From the NCBI GenBank assembly GCA_964641215.1, contig CAZXKD010000028.1, positions 1-21,884 on the forward strand: a DNA stretch of 21,884 nt, given 5' to 3'. A program made the position numbers and the translations under genes. The DNA is from 13-1-40CM-70-15 sp964641215. Lineage in GTDB: Bacteria; Gemmatimonadota; Gemmatimonadetes; Gemmatimonadales; GWC2-71-9. Under the pieces are notes generated by a model. It was not told the origin of the DNA, searched no databases, and saw nothing but the letters and a program-made list of their open reading frames with translations. This document shows positions 1 to 6,752 of the stretch, in pieces (the stretch's first letter is position 1; each line of letters starts with the position of its first letter).

Positions 1-1
1 G

Positions 2-223
2 TCCTGCTCGACAAATGAGGACTGGGTGGGCAAGTTGTTGGCCTGGCCGCTCGCCGCCGGCTATCTCGCCGCTCCGCTCGCCGCCGGCGCGCGACTCGCG
101 CTGGCCGGCGGCGCCGCTCTGGGGATGGTGCTGCTGTGGCGGCGACCGGCGAACCTCACGGGCCTGCGTCTCGGGCTCACGCTGCTGGCCGCGGGGTTGG
201 TGGCGGGGTGGGTATGGCGGTGA
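2..223 (+). CDS. C-terminal end of a membrane protein, possibly PTS mannose-family EIID (5' partial)
   Basis: The reading frame is open from the first bases of the window to a TGA at 221-223, so this is the tail of a gene that begins upstream. About 73 residues are visible. They contain two hydrophobic stretches separated by a short basic loop (LLWRRPANLTGLRLG), and the chain ends in GWVWR. A pair of C-terminal membrane helices joined by a basic turn is how mannose-family EIID subunits end. The gene directly after it, with an 8-10 bp overlap, is HPr, followed by enzyme I, which fits a PTS permease operon. No diagnostic EIID motif lies in the visible part, so the assignment rests mainly on context; another small membrane protein is possible. 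The GTG at 26 is probably internal, since nothing upstream resembles a start region. Confidence 0.5.
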   Translation, partial: SCSTNEDWVGKLLAWPLAAGYLAAPLAAGARLALAGGAALGMVLLWRRPANLTGLRLGLTLLAAGLVAGWVWR

Positions 224-549
224 TCGAGCGGACGGCGACGATCGTCAACCCCCTCGGCATGCACGCGCGGCCGGCCGCGGAGTTCGTCAAGGTCGCCGGC
301 CGCTACAAGAGCGCCGTCGAGGTCCGCAAGGACGAGCTCGCCGTCAACGGCAAGAGCATCATGGGCGTCATGATGCTCGCCGCGGAGCGCGGATCCACGC
401 TGATTATCAAAACCGACGGCGAGGACGCCGAGGAGGCGATGACGGCGCTGCTCGCGCTGGTGGCGGACGGGTTCCACGAGATGCACCTCACCGGCACCGA
501 GGCGGATGAGGCGGCGGACGCGGCGTCGAAGGAAGAAGAAGAAAGATGA
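214..549 (+). CDS. ptsH: Phosphocarrier protein HPr
   Basis: HPr is the small cytosolic carrier that takes phosphate from enzyme I and passes it to EIIA domains of sugar transporters. The 111-residue product has the active-site signature NPLGMHARPA with the phosphorylated histidine at residue 17. It also has the regulatory motif NGKSIMGVMML, with Ser48 equivalent to Ser46 of Bacillus HPr, the target of HPr kinase/phosphorylase. ATG 214 is chosen because the protein then starts MAVIERTATI, as HPr should; in-frame codons further upstream overlap the preceding gene and give a low-complexity leader. The start overlaps the upstream stop, and the TGA at 547-549 overlaps the enzyme I start (ATGA), so the genes are translationally coupled. 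HPr is usually about 85-90 residues; the extra 20-odd residues form an acidic tail (EADEAADAASKEEEER). Confidence 0.95.
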   Translation: MAVIERTATIVNPLGMHARPAAEFVKVAGRYKSAVEVRKDELAVNGKSIMGVMMLAAERGSTLIIKTDGEDAEEAMTALLALVADGFHEMHLTGTEADEAADAASKEEEER

Positions 550-2342
550 GTGAGCGGCTCCTGAAGGGCATCGGCGTGTCTCCGGGGATCGCGATCGGTC
601 CCGCCGTGGTCGTACGCGCGACCCTGCCGGAGGTCCCGCAGCGCGTCGTGTCGCGCTCGCAGGTCGAGAAGGAGGTGCGTCGCTTGCGCGCCGCCGTGAA
701 GGACGTGAAGCGCCATATCCAGACCCTGCAGGAGCGGGCCATGGATCGCGCCGGCGTGGACGAAGCCCGCATCTTCGACGCCCAGCTGCTCATGCTGGAA
801 GACAAGGAGTTCCTGCGCGGCATCGAGACCCTGATCCGGGAGAACCACCTCGCGGCCGAGAAGGCCTTCGAATTCAAAGCCCTCGAGGTGCGCGACCTGT
901 GGGGGACGAGCCCCAGTGCCCGCCTCAAGGAGCGGCTCGCCGATCTGAACGGCGTCACCGTCCGAGTCATCCAGCACCTGCTGCACCGCGGCGGGGACGA
1001 GCCGGAAATCGTGCAACCGTCCATCCTCGTGGCCCGGGAGATCGGGCCGGGCCTGACCGTCCAATTCGACCGGGACCAGGTGATCGGGCTGCTGAGTGAA
1101 GAGGGGACCCGGACCTCGCACGCGGCGATCCTGGCGCACTCGATGGGCATGCCCGCCGTCATGGGGCTCGCGGGAGCGCTCGAGCGCATCACCCCGGGCA
1201 CGACCCTGATTCTCGACGGGACGCGGGGCTCGGTGCTGGTCGGCCCGACGCCCGCCGAGATCGCCGAGGCGCGCGAGCGCGACCTCCGCCGACGCGAGCT
1301 CGAGCACCAGCTGGAGCGCGCGGTGGACCAGCCGGCGGTCACGACCGACGGCACGCGCATCGTGCTGCGCGGCAACGTGGATCTCCCCGATGAGATCGCG
1401 GCGGCCCGCCAGCACGGCGCCGAAGGGGTGGGATTGCTGCGCACGGAGTTCCTCATCACCGGCCACGCCGCCCTCCCGACCGAGGACGAGCAACTCGACT
1501 ATTTCCGCCGCGTGGCCGATGCCTTCCCGGGCCATCCGGTGGTGGTGCGGACCTACGACCTCGGCGGCGACAAGTTCCCGGGAGCGTTCCGCGCCCCGGT
1601 CGAGCCCAATCCGTTCCTCGGCTGGCGCGCGATCCGCGTGTGCCTCGACGAGCCCGCGATGTTCCGGGTGCAGGTCCGGGCGGCGCTGCGCGCTGCGGCC
1701 CGCGCCCAGATCCACGTGATGATCCCGCTGGTCACCCGGCTTGAGGAAGTGGACCGCACGCGCGAGCTGGTGGCGGAGGAAGCGGAGCGGCTGCGCCAGC
1801 AGGGCATCGAGGCGGCGGCCACCGTCCCGGTGGGCGTCATGGTGGAGACGCCCGCCGCCGCGGTGATGGCGGATCGGCTGGCGGAGGTCAGCGACTTCCT
1901 CAGCGTCGGGACGAACGACCTGACGCAATACACGCTGGTCGTGGACCGTGGCAATGCGCGGCTGGCGGACCGGTTCACGCCGCACGACCCGGCGGTGTTG
2001 CGACTCTTGAAGCTCGTCGCGAACGCGGCGCAGACCGCGGGCAAGCCGGCGAGCGTGTGCGGCGAGATGGCCTCCGATCCCGCGTCGGCGTTTCTGCTCG
2101 TCGGGCTCGGCTACGACACGCTGTCGGTCGCGCCGCCGGCGTTGCCGCTGATCCGCTGGCTCATCCGCCAGGTGAGCCGCGCGCAGGCGCGCGCCGCCGC
2201 CGAGGCCGCGCTGGCGGCGCGCACCGCGCGACTCGCCGAAGACATCGTGCGCTTCGCACTCGCCGACGCCGTCGACCTCCAACTCCTCGACCCCGACTCC
2301 CGGTTGCCCACCGGACGGCGGTCCGCTAGTTTGAGCCCATGA
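546..2342 (+). CDS. ptsI: PTS enzyme I (phosphoenolpyruvate-protein phosphotransferase)
   Basis: Enzyme I autophosphorylates from phosphoenolpyruvate and transfers the phosphate to HPr, the first step of the cytosolic PTS relay. The 598-residue protein is slightly longer than the usual ~575. It opens with LLKGIGVSPGIAIGPA. The HPr-binding and phosphohistidine domain follows, with GTRTSHAAILA carrying the active histidine at residue 192. The C-terminal PEP-binding TIM barrel shows GVGLLRTEFL (about 294-303), an RTYDLGGDK motif (about 335-343), SVGTNDLTQYTL (about 453-464) and PASVCGEMASD with the proton-donor cysteine at 505. All catalytic residues expected of the family are present. The start ATG overlaps the HPr stop by four bases. 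The last ~25 residues (after about 575) are poorly conserved. Confidence 0.97.
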   Translation: MSERLLKGIGVSPGIAIGPAVVVRATLPEVPQRVVSRSQVEKEVRRLRAAVKDVKRHIQTLQERAMDRAGVDEARIFDAQLLMLEDKEFLRGIETLIRENHLAAEKAFEFKALEVRDLWGTSPSARLKERLADLNGVTVRVIQHLLHRGGDEPEIVQPSILVAREIGPGLTVQFDRDQVIGLLSEEGTRTSHAAILAHSMGMPAVMGLAGALERITPGTTLILDGTRGSVLVGPTPAEIAEARERDLRRRELEHQLERAVDQPAVTTDGTRIVLRGNVDLPDEIAAARQHGAEGVGLLRTEFLITGHAALPTEDEQLDYFRRVADAFPGHPVVVRTYDLGGDKFPGAFRAPVEPNPFLGWRAIRVCLDEPAMFRVQVRAALRAAARAQIHVMIPLVTRLEEVDRTRELVAEEAERLRQQGIEAAATVPVGVMVETPAAAVMADRLAEVSDFLSVGTNDLTQYTLVVDRGNARLADRFTPHDPAVLRLLKLVANAAQTAGKPASVCGEMASDPASAFLLVGLGYDTLSVAPPALPLIRWLIRQVSRAQARAAAEAALAARTARLAEDIVRFALADAVDLQLLDPDSRLPTGRRSASLSP

Positions 2343-2355
2343 GGACGGTCACCTG

Positions 2356-3570
2356 ATGCCTCCAGCCCGGCACGTCTTCACCTCCGAGTCGGTCACCGAA
2401 GGCCACCCCGACAAGATCGCCGACCAGATCTCGGACGCGGTGCTCGACGCGATTCTCGCCAGCGACCCGCAGGCGCGCGTCGCGTGCGAGACCCTCGTCA
2501 CGACCGGCATGGCGGTCGTCGCGGGGGAGATCACGACCCAGACCTACGTGCACATCCCCGACATCGTCCGGGGGACGATCACGTCCATCGGCTATACCGA
2601 CGCGAACTTTGGCTTCGACGCGCAGACCTGCGCGGTGCTGACCACCATCGACAAGCAATCGGCCGACATCGCGATGGGGGTGGACCGGGGCGGCGCCGGC
2701 GACCAGGGAATGATGTTCGGCTACGCGACCCGTGAAACGCCGTCGCTGATGCCGCTGCCGATCGTGCTCGCGCATCGGCTGGCCGAGCGGCTGGCGACGG
2801 TGCGCAAGCGCGGGGAGCTGCCCTGGCTGCGGCCCGATGGCAAGACGCAGGTCAGTGTCGCCTACGAAGGCGACCGCCCGGTCGGGGTCACGAAAGTGGT
2901 CGTGTCGACGCAACACTCCGACAAAGTGGACAACACCGACCTGCGCGCCGGCGTGATCGCCCACGTCGTCCGGCCGGTCCTGGCGGAAGCGGGCTTCGAG
3001 CTCGCCGAAGCGGAGATCCTGGTGAACCCGACCGGTCGCTTCGTGGTCGGCGGCCCCCAGGGCGACGCCGGTCTGACCGGGCGCAAGATCATCGTCGACA
3101 CCTACGGGGGCATGGCCCGGCACGGCGGTGGCGCGTTCAGCGGGAAGGACCCCTCCAAGGTGGACCGCTCCGCGACCTATGCGATGCGCTGGGTGGCGAA
3201 AAACGTCGTGGCGGCCGGACTCGCGGCCCGCTGCGAGGCCCAGGTGGCCTATGCCATCGGCGTCGCCGAACCGGTGTCCATCATGATCGAGACGTTCGGC
3301 ACCGGCACCGTGCCGGCGGCGGCGCTCGAGGACGCGGTGCGCGACGTCTTCGACCTGCGGCCGCTCGAGATCATCAAGGCGCTGCGGCTGCGTCGCCCGA
3401 TCTACCGGCCCACGGCCACGTACGGCCACTTCGGCCGCTCCTACGAGCGGGGGCGGGTGGGGGACCAGGACGTCGAGTTCTTCACATGGGAACAGGCGAA
3501 CCGCGTCGAGGACCTGCGGCTCGCCGTGCAGCGCTCCCCCCATTACTCGGCGATCAAGGCGACCGCATGA
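2356..3570 (+). CDS. metK: S-adenosylmethionine synthetase
   Basis: MetK makes S-adenosylmethionine from methionine and ATP, supplying methyl groups for the cell. The 404-residue product is of normal bacterial length. It begins with FTSESVTEGHPDKIADQISD, in which His17 and Asp19 are the ATP and metal ligands, and continues with GAGDQGMMFGYA (about 114-125) and the phosphate-binding P-loop-like GGGAFSGKDPSKVDRS starting near residue 257. ATG 2356 lies 13 bases after the ptsI stop, with a GAGGA ribosome-binding-like sequence at 2341-2345. The stop TGA overlaps the ahcY start in an ATGA junction. Placement directly before ahcY groups SAM synthesis with removal of its by-product. I see no SAM riboswitch in the 13-base gap, so expression probably comes from the upstream operon. 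Confidence 0.97.
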   Translation: MPPARHVFTSESVTEGHPDKIADQISDAVLDAILASDPQARVACETLVTTGMAVVAGEITTQTYVHIPDIVRGTITSIGYTDANFGFDAQTCAVLTTIDKQSADIAMGVDRGGAGDQGMMFGYATRETPSLMPLPIVLAHRLAERLATVRKRGELPWLRPDGKTQVSVAYEGDRPVGVTKVVVSTQHSDKVDNTDLRAGVIAHVVRPVLAEAGFELAEAEILVNPTGRFVVGGPQGDAGLTGRKIIVDTYGGMARHGGGAFSGKDPSKVDRSATYAMRWVAKNVVAAGLAARCEAQVAYAIGVAEPVSIMIETFGTGTVPAAALEDAVRDVFDLRPLEIIKALRLRRPIYRPTATYGHFGRSYERGRVGDQDVEFFTWEQANRVEDLRLAVQRSPHYSAIKATA

Positions 3571-4916
3571 CGATGACGGCTCGACGGGCGCCCGCCGACC
3601 ATCACATCAAGGATCTCTCCCTCGCCGAGCCGGGTCGCCGCCGGGTCGAGTGGGCCGAGCGCTTCATGCCGGTGCTGCGGCAAATCCGGGAGCGCTTCGC
3701 CCGGGAGCAGCCGCTGGCCGGCCGGCGGCTCTCGGCGTGCCTGCACGTCACCACCGAGACCGCCAACCTGGCGGTCACGCTCCAGGCGGGCGGGGCCGAC
3801 CTGGCGCTGTGCGCCTCGAACCCGCTCTCCACGCAAGACGACGTGGCGGCCCATCTCGTGCGCGACCACGGCATCAAGGTCTACGCCATCAAGGGCGAGG
3901 ACCACGAGACCTACTACGACCACATCCGCGCGGCGCTCGCCCACCGGCCCGACGTGACAATGGACGACGGCGCGGATCTGGTGGGCGCGCTCCACATGGT
4001 CGCCTTGAACCGCCTCGACGACCTGGCGCCGCCGGTGCGCCACTGGGTCGAGACGCTGTCGCCGGCGGAGCGCAAAGCGCTGGTGACGGGGGTGATCGGC
4101 TCCACAGAGGAGACGACCACGGGCGTGATCCGCCTGCGGGCCATGGCGAAGGACGGCGTGCTGCAGTTTCCGGTCGTGGCCGTCAACGACTCGGACACCA
4201 AGCACCTGTTCGACAATCGGTACGGGACCGGGCAGTCCACGCTGGACGGCATCCTGCGGGCCACCAACCTTCTGATCGCCGGGAGCACCGTCGTCGTGGC
4301 GGGGTACGGGTGGTGTGGGCGCGGGTTCGCCATGCGGGTGCGCGGGGCGGGGGCGAACGTGTTGGTCACCGAGATCGACCCGCTGAAGGCGCTCGAGGCC
4401 CAGATGGATGGCTACCGGGTGGTCCCGATGGCCGAGGCGGCGCGCGTGGGCGATCTGTTCGTCACCATGACGGGAAACATCCACGTCATCCGGCTCGAGC
4501 ACATGCGGGCGATGAAGGACGGCGCAGTGATCGCCAATTCCGGACACTTCAACGTCGAAATCGATCTGGAGGCGTTGCAGCAGGCCGCCCAGGGCCCGAC
4601 GCCGGTACGGGATTTCGTGGCGGAGTGGCGGCTGGACGGCAAGCGGCTGTTCGTGCTGGCGGACGGCCGGCTGGTGAACCTGGCGGCCGCCGAGGGGCAC
4701 CCGGCGAGCGTGATGGATATGTCGTTCGCCAACCAGGCACTGGCGGCGGAGTTCGTCGTCCGGCACGCCCGGACGCTGGAGCGGGACGTCCACCGCATCC
4801 CGCGGGAGCTGGATGCGGAGATCGCGCGGCTCAAGCTGCAAGCGATGGGTGCGTCCATCGATACGCTGACGCCGGAGCAGCAGCGGTACCTGGCGTCCTG
4901 GGACCTCGGCACCTAG
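3567..4916 (+). CDS. ahcY: Adenosylhomocysteinase, archaeal/Thermotoga-like type
   Basis: This NAD-dependent cytosolic enzyme splits S-adenosylhomocysteine into adenosine and homocysteine, relieving product inhibition of methyltransferases. ATG 3567 overlaps the metK stop and gives 449 residues. Visible motifs include SACLHVTTETANLA (His60), the catalytic stretch GSTEETTTGV (Glu182), NDSDTKHLFDNRYGTGQS (Lys212, Asp216, Asn217), the NAD-binding glycine loop AGYGWCGRG (about 245-253) and IANSGHFNVEID. The position that is Cys195 in the mammalian enzyme is Thr221 here. The C terminus ends LASWDLGT and lacks the Lys-Tyr tail that bacterial and eukaryotic long-type enzymes insert into the neighbouring NAD site. 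The protein therefore belongs with the shorter archaeal/Thermotoga group. The type assignment comes from remembered family features, not an alignment. Confidence 0.96.
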   Translation: MTMTARRAPADHHIKDLSLAEPGRRRVEWAERFMPVLRQIRERFAREQPLAGRRLSACLHVTTETANLAVTLQAGGADLALCASNPLSTQDDVAAHLVRDHGIKVYAIKGEDHETYYDHIRAALAHRPDVTMDDGADLVGALHMVALNRLDDLAPPVRHWVETLSPAERKALVTGVIGSTEETTTGVIRLRAMAKDGVLQFPVVAVNDSDTKHLFDNRYGTGQSTLDGILRATNLLIAGSTVVVAGYGWCGRGFAMRVRGAGANVLVTEIDPLKALEAQMDGYRVVPMAEAARVGDLFVTMTGNIHVIRLEHMRAMKDGAVIANSGHFNVEIDLEALQQAAQGPTPVRDFVAEWRLDGKRLFVLADGRLVNLAAAEGHPASVMDMSFANQALAAEFVVRHARTLERDVHRIPRELDAEIARLKLQAMGASIDTLTPEQQRYLASWDLGT

Positions 4917-4922
4917 CCGCCC

Positions 4923-5420
4923 GTGATCGAAGTGCGCGTGGCCCACCTCGGGCTCGACCGCACGACCAACACGCCGGTCGTGATCCTGCAGGAACGGGAG
5001 GGGGAGCGTGTGCTCCCGATCTGGATCGGGCCGGCGGAAGCGAGCGCCATCGCCATGGAGCTGGCGGGCGTGAAGTTCTCCCGTCCACTCACGCACGACC
5101 TGCTGAAGCAGGTGATCGTCGGGCTGGGCGCGGACCTGCGCAAGGTCATCATTACGCAAGTCAAAGACAACACGTACTTCGCCGAGCTGCACATCTACCG
5201 CGGGGATACCGTCATCCAGATCGACGCCCGCCCGTCGGACTCGATCGCCGTGGCGCTGCGCCTCAAGGCGCCGATCTTCACCAGCGAAACGCTGCTCGAG
5301 CATACCGCGATCGACACCGGCGAGCCGGGCGCGGGCGCCCCGCAGCCGCTCGACGCGGACACGCTGAAATCCTACCTCCAGAACCTCGACCCTGAAGATT
5401 TCGGCAAGTTCACCCCGTAA
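4923..5420 (+). CDS. Bifunctional nuclease family protein (DUF151)
   Basis: The 165-residue protein matches the BFN/DUF151 family: EVRVAHLGLDRTTNTPVVIL at the start, then LPIWIGPAEASAIAMELAG, RPLTHDLL and the acidic RPSDSIAVALRLKAPIF. Members from thermophiles and plants have been reported to have DNase and RNase activity; their cellular role in most bacteria is unclear. The start is a GTG at 4923, six bases after the ahcY stop, and there is no good Shine-Dalgarno sequence, so translation is probably coupled to ahcY. The last ~30 residues after SETLLEHTAI form a variable tail that is common in the family. Its 3' end overlaps the probable start of the next gene in another frame. Confidence 0.9.
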   Translation: MIEVRVAHLGLDRTTNTPVVILQEREGERVLPIWIGPAEASAIAMELAGVKFSRPLTHDLLKQVIVGLGADLRKVIITQVKDNTYFAELHIYRGDTVIQIDARPSDSIAVALRLKAPIFTSETLLEHTAIDTGEPGAGAPQPLDADTLKSYLQNLDPEDFGKFTP

Positions 5421-6453
5421 CGCCCTCGTCGCGCTCCTCGCACTCGCGTGCGTGGGCCCGGCTGGCCTGGGCGCGCAGCGCAGCTTCGTGTGGGGGACGG
5501 TCTCCGTCGGGGGTGGGGCCGGGGGAGCGGGGCGTGGGGGGGAGAGACGAGGGGGTGGGACACATCCCATGGCCGGTGGCTGGGCGGTTCTGCATCAAGT
5601 GACGATGGCGAGTGCCGGCCCGGTGGACTCCGCCCGCACCGCTGCCGGCGGCGGCTACCGGCTGCGGGTGCCCCAGCTCGACACGACCGCTCAGTACCTC
5701 GTCAGCGTCCTCTACCAGGGCGTGGCGTACTTTTCCGAGCCGATGCGCATCCACGCCCCGGGGACGTCCCACGCCGGTCCGATCGTGGTGTACGACACCG
5801 TCTCCGGCCCCCAGGGCCCGCCGATCAACCTGCGCCGCCGCCTCGTCACCGTCGCCCGCGTCAAGCGGGACGGCACGCGCGACGTGCTCGAGATCCTCGA
5901 GCTCACGAACCCCGGCAGCCGCACCCGCGTCGCGCCGGACACCGTGCGACCGGTGTGGGCAGGAGCGCTTCCCGCCGGCGTCCTGCAATTCCGGGTCGGC
6001 GAGGGAGACTTCTCCGCCGATGCCGTCGAGCGCCGGGCGGACGTCGTGGCGGTATTCGGCCCGATGCCTCCGGGCCTCTTGCGCCAGCTCACCTACAACT
6101 ACGTGGTCCCAGCCGACCTGGCTACCCTCGCCCTTCCGGTCGACCAGCCCACCGACGAGGTGGACCTGCTCCTCGAGGACACCACGGCGCGCGTCGTCTC
6201 GTCCGCGCTCGAGCCGCTGGGGGTCGAACCGATCGAGCAGCGCCGCTTCGCACGCTACCGCATCGGGCCGCTCGCGGCCGGTGCGCGCGTGACGGTCGAG
6301 CTCCCGCGACCCGGCTTCCAGCTGCAGCGGCAGTGGTGGATCATCGTCGTGCTCGCGGGACTTGCCATGCTGTGGGCACTGGTCGTCGCCTTGAAGCGAA
6401 AGCCGTCAGCTGTCAGCCGTCAGCCATCAGCCACCGCCATCACTGATGGCTGA
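5392..6453 (+). CDS. Secreted single-pass membrane protein of unknown function, probable non-AUG start
   Basis: I do not recognise this protein. From CTG 5392 it would have 353 residues. Residues 1-29 form a good Sec signal peptide (basic-polar start, hydrophobic core ALVALLALACVG, cleavage after GLGA). Next come a glycine-rich insert (about 40-57) and a segment resembling a carboxypeptidase-regulatory-like beta sandwich (about 58-120). The rest of the extracytoplasmic domain is beta-rich, and a C-terminal helix (WWIIVVLAGLAMLWALVVAL) is followed by basic residues. The layout suggests a periplasmic domain anchored by its C terminus. The first conventional start, GTG 5452, removes the hydrophobic core of the signal peptide; upstream in frame only CTG 5392 or ATT 5398 is available before a stop at 5365. 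The last ~14 codons run into a heptad repeat, so the original stop may have been displaced. Confidence 0.7.
   Translation: MKISASSPRNALVALLALACVGPAGLGAQRSFVWGTVSVGGGAGGAGRGGERRGGGTHPMAGGWAVLHQVTMASAGPVDSARTAAGGGYRLRVPQLDTTAQYLVSVLYQGVAYFSEPMRIHAPGTSHAGPIVVYDTVSGPQGPPINLRRRLVTVARVKRDGTRDVLEILELTNPGSRTRVAPDTVRPVWAGALPAGVLQFRVGEGDFSADAVERRADVVAVFGPMPPGLLRQLTYNYVVPADLATLALPVDQPTDEVDLLLEDTTARVVSSALEPLGVEPIEQRRFARYRIGPLAAGARVTVELPRPGFQLQRQWWIIVVLAGLAMLWALVVALKRKPSAVSRQPSATAITDG
5509..5559 (+). repeat. G-rich heptad-like tract inside a coding region
   Basis: The tract holds seven G runs of three to seven bases. Read from 5509 it falls into seven-base units such as GGGGGTG, GGGCCGG, GGGAGCG, GGGCGTG and again GGGGGTG at 5551. 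It is translated as the glycine/arginine-rich stretch between the signal peptide and the folded part of the preceding gene. The runs are close enough to form a G-quadruplex in the coding strand or mRNA. Period 7 is a reading of a degenerate tract, not an exact repeat. Confidence 0.6.
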
Positions 6454-6472
6454 TGGCTGACGGCTGATGGCT
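6401..6472. repeat. Inverted heptad tandem array (AGCCRTC units, then TGRYGGC units)
   Basis: Five seven-base units (AGCCGTC, AGCTGTC, AGCCGTC, AGCCATC, AGCCACC) start at 6401, 6408, 6415, 6422 and 6429. After a short centre, four inverse units (TGATGGC, TGATGGC, TGACGGC, TGATGGC) start at 6444, 6451, 6458 and 6465. Positions 6408-6433 pair with 6447-6472 as a 26-bp stem with two mismatches and a 13-base loop. The stop codon of the preceding gene (6451-6453) lies inside the right arm. No T run follows, so it is not a standard intrinsic terminator, although it could protect a 3' end or slow polymerase. Confidence 0.85.
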
Positions 6473-6473
6473 A

Positions 6474-6502
6474 TTGCGCACCGCCAGCTCGCCCCTTAGA
6501 CT
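6474..6502 (+). promoter_or_regulatory. Possible promoter of the B12 uptake operon
   Basis: TTGCGC (6474-6479) and TAGACT (6497-6502) are separated by 17 bases and lie just after the heptad hairpin and 17 bases before the riboswitch. Matches to the sigma-70 consensus are partial (3/6 and 4/6). Location is the main support: a riboswitch-led operon needs a start site about here. Confidence 0.35.
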
Positions 6503-6518
6503 AGGCTCCGCTGTACAA

Positions 6519-6656
6519 GCGAACGGGGATTCACGGAAGCCGGTGCGAGTCCGGCGCGGCCCCGCCACTGTAACGGGCACGACGTAGCGGCTCACAGCCA
6601 CTGGGAAACCGGGAAGGCGAGCCGACCGCCCGAAGCCAGGAGACCTCTCCGTTCGC
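6519..6656 (+). promoter_or_regulatory. Cobalamin (adenosylcobalamin) riboswitch
   Basis: The leader carries the hallmarks of the class I cobalamin aptamer in order: GGTGCGAGTCCGG (about 6542-6554), the B12 box core GCCACTGTAACGGG (6564-6577), and GAAGCCAGGAGACC (6632-6645). The closing P1 stem is perfect: GCGAACGG at 6519-6526 pairs with CCGTTCGC at 6649-6656. Such aptamers bind coenzyme B12 and switch off uptake genes. The four genes that follow are all B12 uptake genes, so target and sensor agree. Two further hairpins lie between the aptamer and the first start codon. Confidence 0.95.
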
Positions 6657-6691
6657 GCCACCTGAAGATCCCTCGCGGGAGGGATGGTGGC
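6657..6691 (+). other. Stable hairpin directly after the riboswitch aptamer
   Basis: GCCACC (6657-6662) pairs with GGTGGC (6686-6691), and inside it ATCCCTC (6668-6674) pairs with GAGGGAT (6679-6685) around a GCGG loop, with TGAAG bulged on the left. The stem starts on the base after P1 ends, so the two helices could stack. No T run follows. It may be part of the switch, such as an anti-structure or a P13-like helix. An ATG at 6684 lies inside it, but I do not take that as a start. Confidence 0.6.
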
Positions 6692-6714
6692 GCTGCGCAC
6701 CAGGCGCAGGCGCT

Positions 6715-6752
6715 CGCCCATCTCCGCTCCGTCGGGGGTGGGCGTTTCTGTC
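6715..6752 (+). terminator. Terminator-like hairpin abutting the btuF start, probable expression platform
   Basis: CGCCCATCTCCG (6715-6726) pairs with CGGGGGTGGGCG (6733-6744) over 12 consecutive base pairs, two of them G-U, with the six-base loop CTCCGT. The stem is followed by TTTCTGTC (6745-6752) and then ATG 6753. The right arm contains the only purine-rich ribosome-binding-like sequence before btuF (GGGGGTGGG). The structure could therefore end transcription, weakly because the T run is broken, or block ribosome access. Both are known outputs of cobalamin riboswitches. Confidence 0.6.

Noticed and set aside
303..2282. Long open frame on the minus strand opposite ptsI
   Set aside because: It is rich in Arg, His and Asp with no recognisable domain and lies antisense to a certain gene; such frames are expected at this GC content.
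2343..2355. SAM riboswitch before metK
   Set aside because: The gap to ptsI is 13 bases, too short for any aptamer, and nothing similar lies in the ptsI 3' end.
5365..5460. Frameshift or pseudogene at the nuclease-family/unknown gene junction
   Set aside because: Both proteins look complete, one with its usual end and the other with a full signal peptide, so overlap with a non-AUG start explains the region better than a break.
3543..5570. 675-codon open frame on the minus strand opposite ahcY and the nuclease-family gene
   Set aside because: Its composition is that of a codon shadow, it spans several real genes and shows no motif.
6401..6472. CRISPR array or insertion-sequence end
   Set aside because: Units are only seven bases without variable spacers, and there is no transposase or target duplication.
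6684..6752. Earlier ATG for btuF
   Set aside because: It would put an arginine-rich 23-residue leader before the lipoprotein signal, and it lies inside the 6657-6691 hairpin.
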